Assembly: GCA_029891385.1 (NCBI GenBank)
Contig: JAIWQS010000093.1
Coordinates: forward strand, 868,001-932,000
DNA: 64,000 bases
Direction of reading: 5' to 3'
Source: Erythroxylum novogranatense
Taxonomy: Eukaryota; Streptophyta; Magnoliopsida; Malpighiales; Erythroxylaceae
Part shown: piece by piece, positions 22,331 to 35,200 of the stretch
How positions within the stretch are numbered: the first letter of the stretch is position 1
How the letters are laid out: each line of letters opens with the position of its first letter
Notes under the pieces: generated by a model
The model's input: only the letters and a program-made list of their open reading frames with translations
What the model was told of the DNA's origin: nothing
Database searches by the model: none
Position numbers and translations under genes: made by a program

Positions 22331-24148
22331 CTATCCGAACTCAAAACCTAACCTCTACACTCTCTCGACTTATTCCAAACACCATATACACTTCTAAACC
22401 TCTCAACTCATTCATTCCACTCCCAACATGCTATAATCTCACTTAATCTTACATCATTCATCTACCCACATGCATTTCAAAACAATTCCATACAACTTTG
22501 GAACTATGCTTAAACATACATGGATTTCTCAAAATACATTTGAACTTAGCATTCTTTCATTCGTATGAAGTCATAAGTCATTACAAAGCTTTAGAGGGCA
22601 TTTCAAGCCACTCCATCATATCCCCAAAAATACAAACTTGCCACAATCATCATTTTCTCAAAATGCATCTAAAGCATTGAGTTACAAAAAAAAAATCATT
22701 TCAAATACAAAATCAAAAGAAAGTCTTGGAGTAAATGCCTTTAAGCTCGCTCCTTGGGATCCTGCTCATTTCCTGGAGAATTTGAGGGGGGTGAGCTTTC
22801 GCTCCGTGGGTAACACATTTATATTTATATAACAAGCATGTCCATTTTATTATTCATACTTTTAGCAATTGTTCAATAAGTCATAATGCATGCACCATTC
22901 AACATTCATCAATACACAAACATACTCTTTCACAATTCAACATTCATAATTCTAGCATTCTCATGTAATCACATCTAAACATATCAAATGGCTCGGTAAG
23001 TCCTTATTCTTGGCAACCATATAGTCTCATTTATGAGTCTATATGGGCAAATCTTGAGGAGTCCAAATGTTGGATCATCCTATGCCACAATCAGGCGGTA
23101 GGCGAAGGCTTTAGTCGGCGTGCACGTGGCGATTCTTGGGACTATACCTTACCCACATAACATACAATCATGCATAATCATAAAATTGGATTGTTCTTAT
23201 CCAACTCATCGTTTTCTTGAAAATCTTATCTTTCATTCATATTTCACATTTCACATTTCATGTACATGTCATATTGTACATTCATACTCATTTAGGCTAT
23301 TTCATTCAATACCAAATCAACCACCATCCATTCATCCTCATGCATTAGTTTCATTCCATACTAAATCAATCATCATCAATTCCTCAACAATAATATCAAG
23401 CATTTAATACAATCATTAAATGGCTTAAACCACCACATTCAACATTCAATCATATACATTTACTACACTACCAATTAATTGAGAACTCATTAATGTCATG
23501 CATTAATTTTACATTTGTAGCTTAAATACATAAAGATAAATATGAAACCCACCTTATACTTGCTTAATCCTTTCCTTAGAGTGTTCTTCTTGCCCTTCTC
23601 CTCTTTCTTCTTTCCTTCATTAAAACCGAAACCCATAATCACTTAGGGTTTTAAAATTGACAAACCTAATGAACCTTAATCATGCTATAAACTTTAGAAT
23701 CACTATACCCATCTTCTTTCTAAGCTTTCTAAACCATAACCCAAGCAAAACTCATACTTGAAATCATAACTTACCTTGAATCTTTAACTAACCAAGTGGT
23801 TTCTTGGTTCAAGATGAAGCTCTAGTGATTTCCACACTTTTCCTCTTGAACTATCTTCAAAAACCTCTTGAATCTCTTGGAAAAATCACAAACTTTCTTC
23901 TTTCTTCTTCTTCTTTCTCCACCACCGAAACCACTCTCTCCCTCTCTTCTAATTTTCGTTACTTCCCTTCTTCTTCTCCTAACTCACTTAAATCCTCCTT
24001 TTTATCTCTTCCTACTTACTTAAGCCCAAGCCCATCTACTTCCTTCCTTATTTCCTCCTTCCTTCTTATTCTACTTTCATTTAACTTAAGCCCATTTTAT
24101 TTCTCTTCTTATTTCCTACATCCTCCTTAACTTATTCAAGCCCACTTC

Positions 24149-24158
24149 ATTTATAAAT
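24149..24158 (-). promoter_or_regulatory. TATA-like box of C LTR
   Basis: Minus strand GATTTATAAATG, followed downstream by purine-rich leader sequence and the GTAAG donor-like site. Equivalent site in the other LTR at about 31951-31961. Confidence 0.45.
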
Positions 24159-24493
24159 CCTCTCTTCTTTTATTTTATTTGGACCCAAAGCCCAGCTTAA
24201 AACATTAAATTACCCTAACTCATTTCAATCAATTATTACACTTAATACATGCTATCTAACTCATTTAATCACATTTATTTATTACCTAACTCATTTAATT
24301 CATGCCAACTAATACATGTACTAACATTAATTCTTAACACCTCATTCATTAATTCCTTTTAATTCATACTACCTAACTTAATTAATTAATAAATGTCAAC
24401 TGAATTTTATCTAGAAAGCCTTAATTTCCTTTAATCATGCTTAATTAATAAAATAAAATAAAATAAAATAAAAAGAAAAAATTTGGGCTAATA

Positions 24494-24530
24494 TTTCTCC
24501 CCTTAAGAAATTTAGTCCTCGAAATTCTTA
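24494..24530 (-). promoter_or_regulatory. Polypurine tract of C
   Basis: Minus strand TTTCGAGGACTAAATTTC then TTAAGGGGAGAAA directly before the LTR, the usual plant Ty3/gypsy arrangement and similar to B's. Confidence 0.85.
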
Positions 24531-25063
24531 CGACTCATTGAAGAGGTGTGGATACTTCTCCTTCATTGCATCCAATGGTTCCCGTCGCCTCTTCAATCGC
24601 ATGGTTCCTCCACGGACTTTAACCAACTGAGCAGTCTTGTTCACGAGAACCTTCTCCTTGCTATCCGAATTGCTATTGGCATCTCCTCATAGCTCGAGAT
24701 CATCACTCACCAATTTGAACCTCGAGGTGCGAATAATGTGAGAAGGATCGATCTGCACCTCCTCAACATAGAAACATGAAATACATCATGGATCCGAGAT
24801 AATTTCGAGGCAATGCCAATCAGTAAGCTAACGGTCCGATCCTCTCTAAAATCTCATACGGACCTACATAACGAGGACTTAGCTTCCTTTCCGCCAAACC
24901 TCATGACCCCTTTCCATGAGAGGTCTTAAGAAATACTTTGTCACCTATCGTGATACTCCATTTCTTTTACGTGAGCATCTGCATAACTTTTCATTTCATC
25001 TGCTGCGCCTTAAGCCGCTTGATTATATCCACTTTTCAATCGTCATCGGACCAACTCGTCCTA
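24531..25063 (-). pseudogene. C: integrase C-terminal (GPY) region and chromodomain-like tail
   Basis: Translating the minus strand in pieces gives KLSPRYVGPYEILERIGPLAY (about 24820-24885), the GPY/F signature of Ty3/gypsy integrases. Further on are a V-L-V-N...QLVKVR segment and an MKEKYPHLF ending (about 24555-24680), the usual end of plant chromovirus polyproteins with a chromodomain. Several frameshifts interrupt it. In the family this tail guides integration to particular chromatin; whether this one could is unknown. Confidence 0.65.
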
Positions 25064-25609
25064 CTAGCTTCCTCTCACCTTCTTCATCCCAACATATCGA
25101 GTCCTGCATCTTCTACCATAAAGGGCTTCATAAGGAGCCATCTGTATGCTCGAATGGTACGAATTGTTATAGGCAAACTCGACCAACGGTAAATGTTCAT
25201 CCCATGCTCCTTTGAAGTCCATAACACACGCTCTGAGCATTCCCTCTAGGGTCTGGATAGTCCTCTCAGACTGACCATCCGTCTGAGGATGAAACGCCGT
25301 ACTGAAATTCAACTTCGTTCCTAATGCTTCCTGCAAACTACTCCAGAATCTCGATGTAAATCTAGGATCCCTGTCGGATACTATGGAATCTGGAACTCCA
25401 TGCAACCTCACTACTTCATCAATATACTTCCTGGCTAAGACTTGTAATGAATCTGTTTGCCTAATGGCCAGAAAATGGGCTGACTTGGTCAATCGGTCTA
25501 CAATGACCCATATAGCATCATGCTTCCTAACAGTCTTGGGTAAACCCATCAGAAAATCCATCGTGATCCTTTGCCACTTCCATTCAGGAATGGACAATGG
25601 CTGCAACAT
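25064..25609 (-). pseudogene. C: integrase catalytic core
   Basis: A 181-residue open stretch with the Ty3/gypsy integrase core. The D,D35E residues are visible at about D38 (in [10 protein letters not shown]), D79 (in SDRDPRF) and E115 (in GQSERTIQ), with 35 residues between the last two. Nearby phrases ([30 protein letters not shown]) are typical of plant chromoviruses. The reading leaves the expected frame after GRRCR, near the low end. The start methionine is internal to the polyprotein, not a real start. The core cuts and joins element DNA to the target. Confidence 0.85.
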
Positions 25610-26470
25610 GCCTAAAGGTGCTTGGTGTTCAGCCTTGACTTACTGACACACTAAACATCTGCTCACATATTCATTTACATCCTCTTCATGCCTTTCCACC
25701 GAAATGTTCCTTGAGATCTCTGTACATCCACGGTGTCTTTGCTGGGTGCATGGAATAAGGCGCATTGTGTGCCTCATCCATGATCTCATCCTTAATTGCC
25801 CTATCATTCGGAATACACAACCTGTTTCCGATCACTATTAGCCCATCATCCCTTACTTGAACTTCTGATTGTTTACCATGTTGAACTTCATCTCTCGACC
25901 ACTTAATTCGCATCCCGCCTCGCAACTCTTTGACCTTCTCCCTAAGGATAGGTCTCACCCTAAATTGAGCAACAATACCATCGATTCATCCTGCAGTAAA
26001 CTAATCTTCAACTTGGCCATCTGCTCCAATAAAGGCAAGTAAACCGCTGAACATGAGCTATCGAAGATTTCGCTAATGCATCCGCCACTACATTAGCTTT
26101 GCTGGGTGGTATTCAATCATCAAATCATAGTCCTTGAGCAATTCCAACCATCGTCTCGCCTTAAGTTCAACTCTTTCGACTCATAATGTACTTAAGACTT
26201 TTGTGGTCCGTGAAGACCTTGTATCGAACCCCATCTGAGATAGTGTCTCCATATCTTTAAAGAAAAATTACACCGCTAACTCCAAGTCATGAGTCGGATA
26301 GTTTAACTCATATCGCTTCAATCGCCGTGAAGCATAGGCTATTACTACGTCATCCTGCATCAAGACACATCCTAAACCCTTCCTCGAAGCATCCTGACAC
26401 CAGATACCCTTGGTCTCCATTGGGCAAAACCAATCTTGGAGCACTTGTCAACTCATTCTTGAGCTCCTGA
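25610..26470 (-). pseudogene. C: RNase H and integrase zinc-binding region
   Basis: 25686-25958 gives a 90-residue open stretch with VRDDGL...GNRLCIPND then EAHNAPYSMHPAKTPWMYRD, the linker and HHCC N-terminal region of Ty3/gypsy integrase. Upstream on the minus strand, about 26110-26170 reads as LELLKDYDLMIEYHP, the usual RNase H segment, and RNase H fragments extend towards 26400. Stops and shifts break the frame. Confidence 0.7.
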
Positions 26471-27369
26471 AGCTCTTTCGACATTCCTCATTCCATATGA
26501 ATGCTGATTCTTTCTTAATGACTTAGTCATAGGGGCAGCTTATCATTGAGAATCCTCCACGAACCTCCTATAGTAACTCGCCAAACCTAGGAAGCTTCTT
26601 ACCTCTTTCATCTTAGGTTCTTGCCAATTCACCATCGCCTCCACTTTTCTCGGATCAACATGAATCCCTTTCTTTGGAAATCACATGTCCAAGGAAAATT
26701 ACTTCACGCGACCAAAATTCACACTTCATGAATTTGGCATACGACTCCCGCTCTCTCAATCTCGCAATACTATCCTAAGATCTTGGTCATGCTCTCCCTC
26801 ATCCTTGGAATAGACCGAGAATGTCATCAATGAACACTATGACAAACCGATCTAAGAACTCGAAAAACCACATTCATAAGGTCCATGAATGCAATTTGGA
26901 GCATTGGTCATCCGAATGGCATGACCGAACTCATAGTGCCGTGTCGGGTCTGAAAAGTCGCCTTGTTAACATCGACTTCGATTCGGAGTTGGTGATAACT
27001 CGATCTTAAGTCAATCTTGAAAAGACCTTGCTCCTGCGGTGATCAAATAAATCATCTATCCGTGGCAGCGGATACTTGTTTTGAATCGTCATCTTGTTAA
27101 GCTTCACGTAGTCTATACACATCCTCCACGTCCCATCCTTCTTCCTAACAAACAGACCGGAGCTCCCAAGGTGAAGAACTTCGGCCGATGAACCGCTTCT
27201 CTAACAACTCCTCTAAGCGCTCCTTAAGCTCCCTTAATTCAGCTGGAGCCATCCTGTAGGGTGGTATCGAGATTGGCGCGGTTCCGGGAATCAAGTCAAT
27301 TTCGAACTCAATTTCCCTCACCGGCGGCAACCCTGGTAATTCCTCTGGAAATACATCGAAACTCCTCAC
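26471..27369 (-). pseudogene. C: reverse transcriptase
   Basis: 27145-27369 encodes the RT N-terminal region ([38 protein letters not shown]). Downstream in shifted frames come [14 protein letters not shown] (about 27105-27150), MPFGLTNAP (about 26915) and the catalytic FIDD box (about 26820-26840), followed by [11 protein letters not shown] (about 26560). The order is right for Ty3/gypsy RT, but at least four frame changes are needed to read it. Confidence 0.8.
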
Positions 27370-27445
27370 AACTGAAAATCTCTAATCGCCCACATTCACT
27401 TCGGATCCACTACATGCGCCAAGAAGGCCTCACACCCTTGGCTCA

Positions 27446-27856
27446 TCATATTGTCAGCCAACATAGCCGAAATGATCCTCGGTACTGGCAGTTCTCGTCC
27501 CCCTTAAAAACCACTTTCTGATCATTTCCCAGATCAAACTCTACTTCTTTCAAACTACAGTCTAGCTTCGCCTTGTACCTCTCCATGACATCCATCCCCA
27601 ATATAACATCCAATCCTTGAAGGTCAGAGGTAATAGATCTACTACCGTCTAGCAAATCGACACTGAGCTCACAATTTTTATAGATCATACTAATCACCAC
27701 CTTACTCCCTAAAGGAGTGCTAACTACCAGAAAGTTATCCATAGTCTCAGGACACACAACATGCAAATTCATACTTGCGACATCTGAGCGAATGTGTAGA
27801 GCCAGATCAATTAACACATAAACAGGAGAGTCAAATAACATAGCCATACCCGTCAC
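27446..27856 (-). pseudogene. C: aspartic protease region
   Basis: A 136-residue open stretch matching the retroviral-type protease of plant Ty3/gypsy elements. VYVLIDLALHIRS occupies the place of the usual VLIDTGATHSF, and a second landmark ILGMDVMERY (about 27580) is intact. The catalytic D-T/S-G reads D-L-A here. That is either inactivation or a short sequence error, since neighbouring frames are disturbed by small indels. It would process the Gag-Pol precursor. Confidence 0.75.
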
Positions 27857-29099
27857 TACTTAAGGTAATTTGCTTCTTTCTGGTGATGGCAAAGACCATT
27901 TGGTGCGACTGCCCTCTAGGTCTCCCTGTCAGTATATGACCTCTTTGCTGTTCTGAATCGCCCACATCATGACCGTCGAGATGCCCTTGTTTACGCTCTT
28001 TTTGGGACTCGCGATCGAGATCCTTCCCTTGTTGCCTGGGACAATCCTTGATTTCAGGCCCCTTTGGCCTGACCAAAACATGCTCTATCTTCAAGATACA
28101 TTCCCTTTGTGAAATCTCCCAGTGATCACACCTGGGGTTCTCTACCTGTCCATCCTGGACTTGCCACTTCGAAGCTTGCCCTGTCATAGCCCTAGGGTGC
28201 TTGCTCGAGTGGGGCCACTTGCTTCCACCTCACTCTGTGTAAGCCGAGTTCGGTACTCCTTGCAGTCTTTGGAGCACTCATGCCCTTCTTGGAGAATTGC
28301 TCTGTTCTTCCTCTTCTTAGTCACTTCAGCCCTGATGTTCTCGAATTTCTCAGGCTGAAGGCAGCATCCACCAGCTGCTGGTAATCATGGAAGTTGTGGA
28401 TCACCACCTTTTCCCGGATCCCTAGGTGCAATCCACCCTCAAACTTCCGACACTTGTCTTCTTGGTTGCCACGATATTGGCTGCATACCGTGATAAGCGA
28501 GTGAACTTCAATTCATACCGCCACACTCAACTCCTCTCGAGCGAGATTCAGAAATTCCTGGCCTTATCCTCGCATGTAGACCATCGAGAAATACTTCCTC
28601 AGGAAGGCCTCTAGAATTCCCTCCATGTCAAGACTGGAGGTACTTCCCGATCATGGGCACCGACTCCCACCGGTCAATGCATCCCTTGCGAGAAGCTAAC
28701 CGCATAGTCAAGCTTCTCATCATCATTACACTTCATCTCGATTCGGGACCTCTCGGTCCTCTTCAACCATGCTTGGCTTCCTCGGGATTAGTGGTCCATT
28801 TGAAGTCAACTGCCCATACTTCGGAGCTTATCATCTTGCCGCCTCCTCTCTCTGGGTGGCACTTGAGCTGTCTTCCTTGGCCCATGGCATAAGTGAAAGC
28901 CTTGGGCGAATGCTTGGAAGAACTGGAGATCCATGAGATTCACTTGAGGAGGAGGGAGGAGGCGCTCGTGTTGCACACTGGGGCATCGGGGTCTGAGATG
29001 CAGGGAAGGTCCCTGCATCCATGAACATAAAACTCATCCGTACTTTCGTGGCGAGAGCTGGGCGAGATTGAGCTCCTCGAGTTCTCTTCGAGGTGACAT
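27857..29099 (-). pseudogene. C: gag with zinc knuckle
   Basis: Probable start at the ATG complementary to 29097-29099 (MSPRR...), about 220 bp after the primer site. The reading breaks early, and fragments follow in several frames. A WESVPMIGKYLQ-like matrix/capsid fragment lies near 28640, a purine-rich low-complexity segment near 28850-29000, and a CCHC-like cluster (GRFHKGN flanked by Cys/His) near 28090-28135. Gag forms the particle and binds the RNA. The exact frame cannot be fixed from this copy. Confidence 0.65.
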
Positions 29100-29316
29100 T
29101 ACTCCTTCAATTTAAAAATTCAGTGAAAATCTTTAGTTCACATAAAACAAGCTCAATTTATGTAAATCAATTTAAAACAAGTCAATTCACTCATTTGAGA
29201 GCAATGTTGCATGTTATGCATTTAAAACAATGCACATCATTCATATAATTCATGTAGGAAAATGCATGATGACTTGACCCTTAGACATCCCACTAAGGTT
29301 CCTAGGAAACCCTAAA

Positions 29317-29337
29317 CCCGGTTTCGCTTTGATACCA
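29317..29337 (-). promoter_or_regulatory. Primer-binding site of C
   Basis: Minus strand TGGTATCAAAGCGAAACCGG, four bases inside the LTR. It differs from the A/B/F site (…CAGAGCC) at one base within the first 12, as does the site of H. Confidence 0.75.
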
Positions 29338-29341
29338 CGGA

Positions 29342-32284
29342 TGTCGAGACCCACTCCGGAGCCCAATGATGCCGGATCCGTTTAGGAATCCGACTCCTGA
29401 ATCGTAAAACATGAAACTTGATCATCTTGTCTTGTAGGGTTTATTCTACTTAACCCTAATTGATGTTAATTTCTCTTGTAAATCATAGCCTTAAGACTCT
29501 TGCTTTATTTCAGACAAGAATCGCTTCAATCGAAGTCATATAACTCAAGATACACTCCAAAAACCTAAAGGAATTCATACCTGAAACATGCTCTCTCAAC
29601 CAACCCTTAACTTGCTTTTTATTCAATTATTATCAATTTAGCTCCAAATGCTACAAATTTTTATATGGAAACAGATACATGTCCTAGAAAACTAATGGTT
29701 CAAGCCTCACCTCATTTGGAGGTCATATGAGGGGTTTATGCCCAATTTAATAGGCCATGCTCACTTCCAAATTCAAACTAAAACTCTTTTGGGACAATTA
29801 CCATAACTTTCTATATATAGGTCAGAATGTATTCGCTCTTTCACCATTTGAAATTAGACATCTAGATCTACAACTCTCATGAAGACTGCAAAACCAAATT
29901 CGGCCTCTAACAATGCTCAAAACGCTTGACTAACAACTCGACCTGTCTTTGGAAATTAGCCTATAAGTCGACTTATCTTTGAACAACTCGACTTATCGAG
30001 GCAAATAAGTCGACTTGTCACCAACAAGTCGACTTATAGAGGAAAATAACTCGACTTATCTATCTAAAAAGTCAACTTGTTATGAAAAAACTTCACAAGT
30101 CGACTTATGGGTCCAATAACTCGACTTATATCTATCCAGAACTCAAAACCTAACCCTCTACACTCTCTCTTGACTTATTTCAAACACCATATACACTTCT
30201 AAACCTCTCAACTCATTCATTCCACTCCCAACATGCTATAATCTCACTTAATCTTACATCATTCATCTACCCACATGCATTTCAAAACAATTCCATACAA
30301 CTTTGGAACTATGCTTAAACATACATGGATTTCTCAAAATACATTTGAACTTAGCATTCTTTCATTAGTATGAAGTCATAAGTCATTACAAAGCTTTAGA
30401 GGGCATTTCAAGCCACTCCATCATATCCCCAAAATACAAACTTGCCACAATCATCATTTTCTCAAAATGCATCTAAAGCATTGAGTTACAAAAAAAATCA
30501 TTTCAAATACAAAATCAAAGAAAGTCTTGGAGTAAATGCCTTTAAGCTCGCTCCTTGGGATCCTGCTCATTTCTGGAGAATTTGAGGGGTGAGCTTTTGC
30601 TCGTGGGTAACACATTTATATTTATATAACAAGCATGTCCATTTTATTATTCATACTTTTAGCAATTGTTCAATAAGTCATAATGCATGCACCATTCAAC
30701 ATTCATCAATACACAAACATACTCTTTCACAATTCAACATTCATAATTCTAGCATTCTCATGTAATCACATCTAAACATATCAAATGGCTCGGTAAGTCC
30801 TTATTCTTGGCAACCATATAGTCTCATTTTATGAGTCTATATGGGCAAATCTTGAGGAGTCCAAATGTTGGATCATCCTATGCCACAATCAAGGCAAAGT
30901 ATGAAGGCTTCTTAGTCGGCGTGCACGTGGCCGGATTCTTGGGACTATACCTTACCCACATAACATACAATCATGCATAATCATAAAATTGGATTGTTCT
31001 TATCCAACTCATCGTTTTCTTGAAAATCTTATCTTTCATTCATATTTCACATTTCACATTTCATGTACATGTCATATTGTACATTCATACTCATTTAGGC
31101 TATTTCATTCAATACCGAAATCAACCACCATCCATTCATCCTCATGCATTAGTTTCATTCCATACTAAATCAATCATCATCAATTCCTCAACAATAATAT
31201 CAAGCATTTAATACAATCATTAAATGGCTTAAAACCACCACATTCAACATTCAATCATATACATTTACTACACTACCAATTAATTGAGAACTCATTAATG
31301 TCATGCATTAATTTTACATTTGTAGCTTAAATACATAAAGAAAAATATGAAACCCACCTTATACTTGCTTAATCCTTTCCTTAGAGTGTTCTTCTTGCCC
31401 TTCTCCTCTTTCTTCTTTCCCTTCATTAAAACCAAACCCATAATCACTTAGGGTTTTAAAATTGACAAACCTAATGAACCTTAATCATGCTATAAACTTT
31501 AGAATCACTATACCCATCTTCTTTCTAAGCTTTCTAAACCATAACCCAAGCAAAAACTCATACTTGAAATCATAACTTACCTTGAATCTTTAACTAACCA
31601 AGTGGTTTCTTGGTTCAAGATGAAGCTCTAGTGATTTCCACACTTTTCCTCTCGAACTATCTTCAAAACCTCTTCAATCTCTTGGAAAAATCACAAACTT
31701 TCTTCTTTCTTCTTCTTCTTTCTCCACCACCAAACCACTCTCTCCTCTCTTCTAATTTTCGTTACTTCCTTCTTCTTCTCCTAACTCACTTAAATCCTCC
31801 TTCTTTTATCTCTTCCTACTTACTTAAGCCCAAGCCCATCTACTTCCTTCCTTATTTCCTCCTTCCTTCTTATTCTACTTTCATTTAACTTAAGCCCATT
31901 TTATTTCTCTTCTTATTTCCTACATCCTCCTTAACTTATTCAAGCCCACTTCATTTATAAATCCTCTCTTCTTTTATTTTATTTGGACCCAAAGCCCAGT
32001 TAAAACATTAAATTACCCTAACTCATTTCAATCAATTATTACACTTAATACATGCTATCTAACTCATTTAATCACATTTATTTATTACCTAACTCATTTA
32101 ATTCATGCCAACTAATACATGTACTAACATTAATTCTTAACACCTCATTCATTAATTCCTTTTAATTCATGCTACCTAACTTAATTAATTAATAAATGTC
32201 AACTGAATTTTATCTAGAAAGCCTTAATTTCCTTTAATCATGCTTAATTAATAAAATAAAATAAAAGAAAAATTTTGGCTAATA
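29342..32284 (-). repeat. 5' LTR of C (element orientation; 2.94 kb)
   Basis: Plus strand TGTCGAGACCC... to ...GGCTAATA, then CATCT. Collinear with 21540-24493 throughout, including the GTCGAC array (29936-30130), a TATA-like site (about 31955) and a donor-like site (about 31578). Confidence 0.9.
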
Positions 32285-35200
32285 CATCTAGTGAGAACGC
32301 ATTGTCTGGTGAGGACGTATCATCTAGTGAGGATGTTTCATTTGGTGAGGAACGGATCGTCTGGTGAGGATGTATCATCTGGTGAGAACACTTCGTCTGG
32401 TGACGTCATATCGTCTGGTGCACTATTCATCTAATCCTATTGTCTAGTCCTACTTTTGACCCTGCAGATGATAGAATTTGTCGTCAAGGTCTTCATGAAG
32501 GTTGTAGATCTTGAAGTACTCTTTGGAATCATGAAAAGAAATACTTAATCCGATATCTATAGAGAAAGCTATGTTAATTGCAAGATATCTTCTATGTACT
32601 ATTCATAACCTTCTTCTGGTCACTGTTCATAATGTGTCGTCTGGTCCAATTCTGACCCCTTAGATGGAAAAATACCACTTTAATATCTTCATTAAAGTTG
32701 TAGATACTGAAGTCCTCTTTCGAACCCTCTAAGAATGATCTTAATCTGATATCTCTAGAGCAAGTTATGCCATTTGTCCCGAATAGGTCCAATATGATGG
32801 AGGACAGAACCTTGTTCGATTCCTTCAGCCCAATCTTTGTTATCCGACCTCTAAATGAAGTGATCCTTAAGACAATAGATTCCTCACACATTCTACTATC
32901 TCTAAAAAAATTGGTAGCATTTTGAATTGAGCAGAAAAAGATTGATTGAATGAAAGCGAGAGAATCTGTTGTAAAAGTGAGCTGGTATTGTTTTACTCAA
33001 CACACTTCAGTATTTTGATTATATCTGGATTTGTAGAATTTAAAATGAGTTGATTTTTAATTTTCAATAAACTAGATATATAGGGTTATAAATCATATGA
33101 AGAATTCAAATTTTGAACCAGTCTCTAAGAAGTTTAAATTATGGATGGAAGTTGTGCATAATGAATTGTTTTTGACAAGAGCAATCCGAAAATGTTTAAG
33201 ATATATCTTTCAAATCATTGAACCCAATTGAATGATTTTGGTGTCAATGGAGACATAAGACATAGGGAAATATGTTTCTAGGAGAAAGTGTTACAAAATA
33301 ACTTCAGTATCGGGGTTAGAAAGAACATATAAAGTTAACCCAAAATGCTATGTTTATGGAAAAATATGAAAATGATTTAATGGGTTATAACTTGTAATTG
33401 CGGTGGTATTATTAAGTTTTAAACTTAAGTATAAATTATTCTTAAGTAAGTATTAATGAAGGGAAGTGGATAAGTGGATAAGAAATGGAGAGGTGTCTAA
33501 GCTATAAATTTAAGATTTTTGTTACCTTTGAAAGACAAGCTATTGTACTTGTCTTTATCTTTCTCGAAACTTCTTTCTCTAGAGTTCCTCCAACGTAGAG
33601 TTTTTTATCAAATTTTCACCAAAGTTAAATCTTACTTTTCTCTATTTTTCATCACTTCCACTTTGATATTTCTTTCTTCTATCCCAAGAATAACCGGACT
33701 TCCCTTTCAACTTTCAAGTTGATGTATGTGGGTGCATGAGGGATTAGGGTTATGTAATTTTGCAGATATTGGAACTTCAAACAAGTAAGCTTGTTATGAT
33801 TATGTATTTTTGTTTGAAATGAAGCATGCATTGTTAGTTCACTGCTAAATGGTTAAGAACAGTGATATTCTTATTTTCAGGAAAATGAGTGGGGAGATTT
33901 AGTGTGCCGTACATGGTGATTTTCTGTGGAGTTGATAATTGAAATGTTATGGGATAGTGTTAAACTAGTTTTTGGAGTTGAAAGATCAATGAAAATGTGT
34001 GTGATGAAAGCAGAAAAATTTGGAAATAGGAATATGTAATGCTCTGTTATGTTGATGTTTTTACAGTTCATATATATATTTATTTATGTAAGTTTTGGAG
34101 TGTTTTTAGAGATGATTAAAAATTAATTTAGAGTTAAGAGATAGGTGTATGGTGACGTCTGGAAATGTGAAAGAACGATTAAAGTGATAGTTAAAGGAAT
34201 AAATGAAGAAAATACAAAAGTAAGAAATGCAGAAAAAAATTGAAAGTGAAGAAGTGCAGAAAATGTGATGAAATGCATGAGTGTTTTGGTTTTTGAATGA
34301 CTATGAAAAATGATAAATTTTTGATTTGGTTGTGATTTGTGAGCTGAAATGAAATAGGAATGAAGAGGAAATATTGAGATTTAAGTAGAAAGTTGATTGT
34401 AATATATATATATATACACTCTATTTTTCCTCTTCAATAGTCACATATGGGATTATATTGGTAAATTAGTGAATGAGTTATTGATATCAAAGTATCAAAG
34501 GATTGAGGTTGTGATTTAAAGAATTGATGAGTGATTAAGTTATGAAATTGGTAAAGTATTCGAGATTGTCATTGAGCATGCAATGCACATAGTCCATTTA
34601 TACAATTGTGCATAAATAAATGCTTATAAGTGTGTCATTATTAATGTGAGTGCAACGTGTGATTTGCATAAATGGGTTATGCAGGTTAAGTGTCTGCATT
34701 CAGGCGTTTCCAGAATTTGGAAGCAAATGCTAATCTGAAGCGTACTGTGAGTAAACCTAGATGGTCTCATTCATTGTTTGTTCTGTTTTGAATTTTGTAT
34801 TAATTGACTACTGAGTTCTCATATGAATGTGAATGATTGTTAATGATTTCTGGACAGAAGGTCTGATGATTGTGATGTTTGATTTGGTACTGAAGTGCTA
34901 CTTGTATATGAATGAGATGAAATAAGTGTACATAATATGATTGCTAAATGCCGGACCACGGTCCGGTGATAAATGTGTTTTGAATGTGCATTTGTATATG
35001 AAAAAAGTGATACTCAACTCTAATGTTGAATGCCGGACTACGGTCCGATGATATGTGAATGTGAGTGAATGAGAATATGCAAATGTGATTAAGGTTTTTC
35101 ATTTCATGAATGTATGAAACATAATGACAGTTGTGACCAGAGTAGTCACCAATCAGAGCTTAAAGCTTAACAAGTGAAAATGAGTCTCGAGCTTAAAAGT

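Larger units (their letters stand above)
21540..24493 (-). repeat. 3' LTR of C (element orientation; 2.95 kb)
   Basis: Plus strand TGTCAGACCCC... to ...GGGCTAATA. It is a near copy of 29342-32284, most differences being one- to three-base indels at C or G runs. It carries the GTCGAC array (22140-22330), an LTR leader (CT-rich on plus, 23880-24060), a TATA-like site at 24149 and a splice-donor-like AAG|GTAAG near 23773. Confidence 0.9.
21540..32284 (-). mobile_element. Element C: Ty3/gypsy chromovirus (Tekay/Del-like), frameshifted
   Basis: LTRs at 21540-24493 and 29342-32284, polypurine tract at 24494-24530, primer site at 29317-29337 and CATCT target duplications on both sides. Domain order on the minus strand is gag, protease, RT, RNase H, integrase, chromodomain-like tail. 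This is the Ty3/gypsy order, and the tail points to a chromovirus. On the element strand the LTR begins TATTAG and ends GACA, so the usual 5' TG is replaced by TA. Frames are broken repeatedly, partly by small C/G indels. Confidence 0.9.

Noticed and set aside
23804..24130. 108-codon Ser/Leu/Pro-rich open frame, plus its copy near 31610-31888
   Set aside because: It lies in the CT-rich leader complement of C's LTR; the two LTR copies do not keep the frame.
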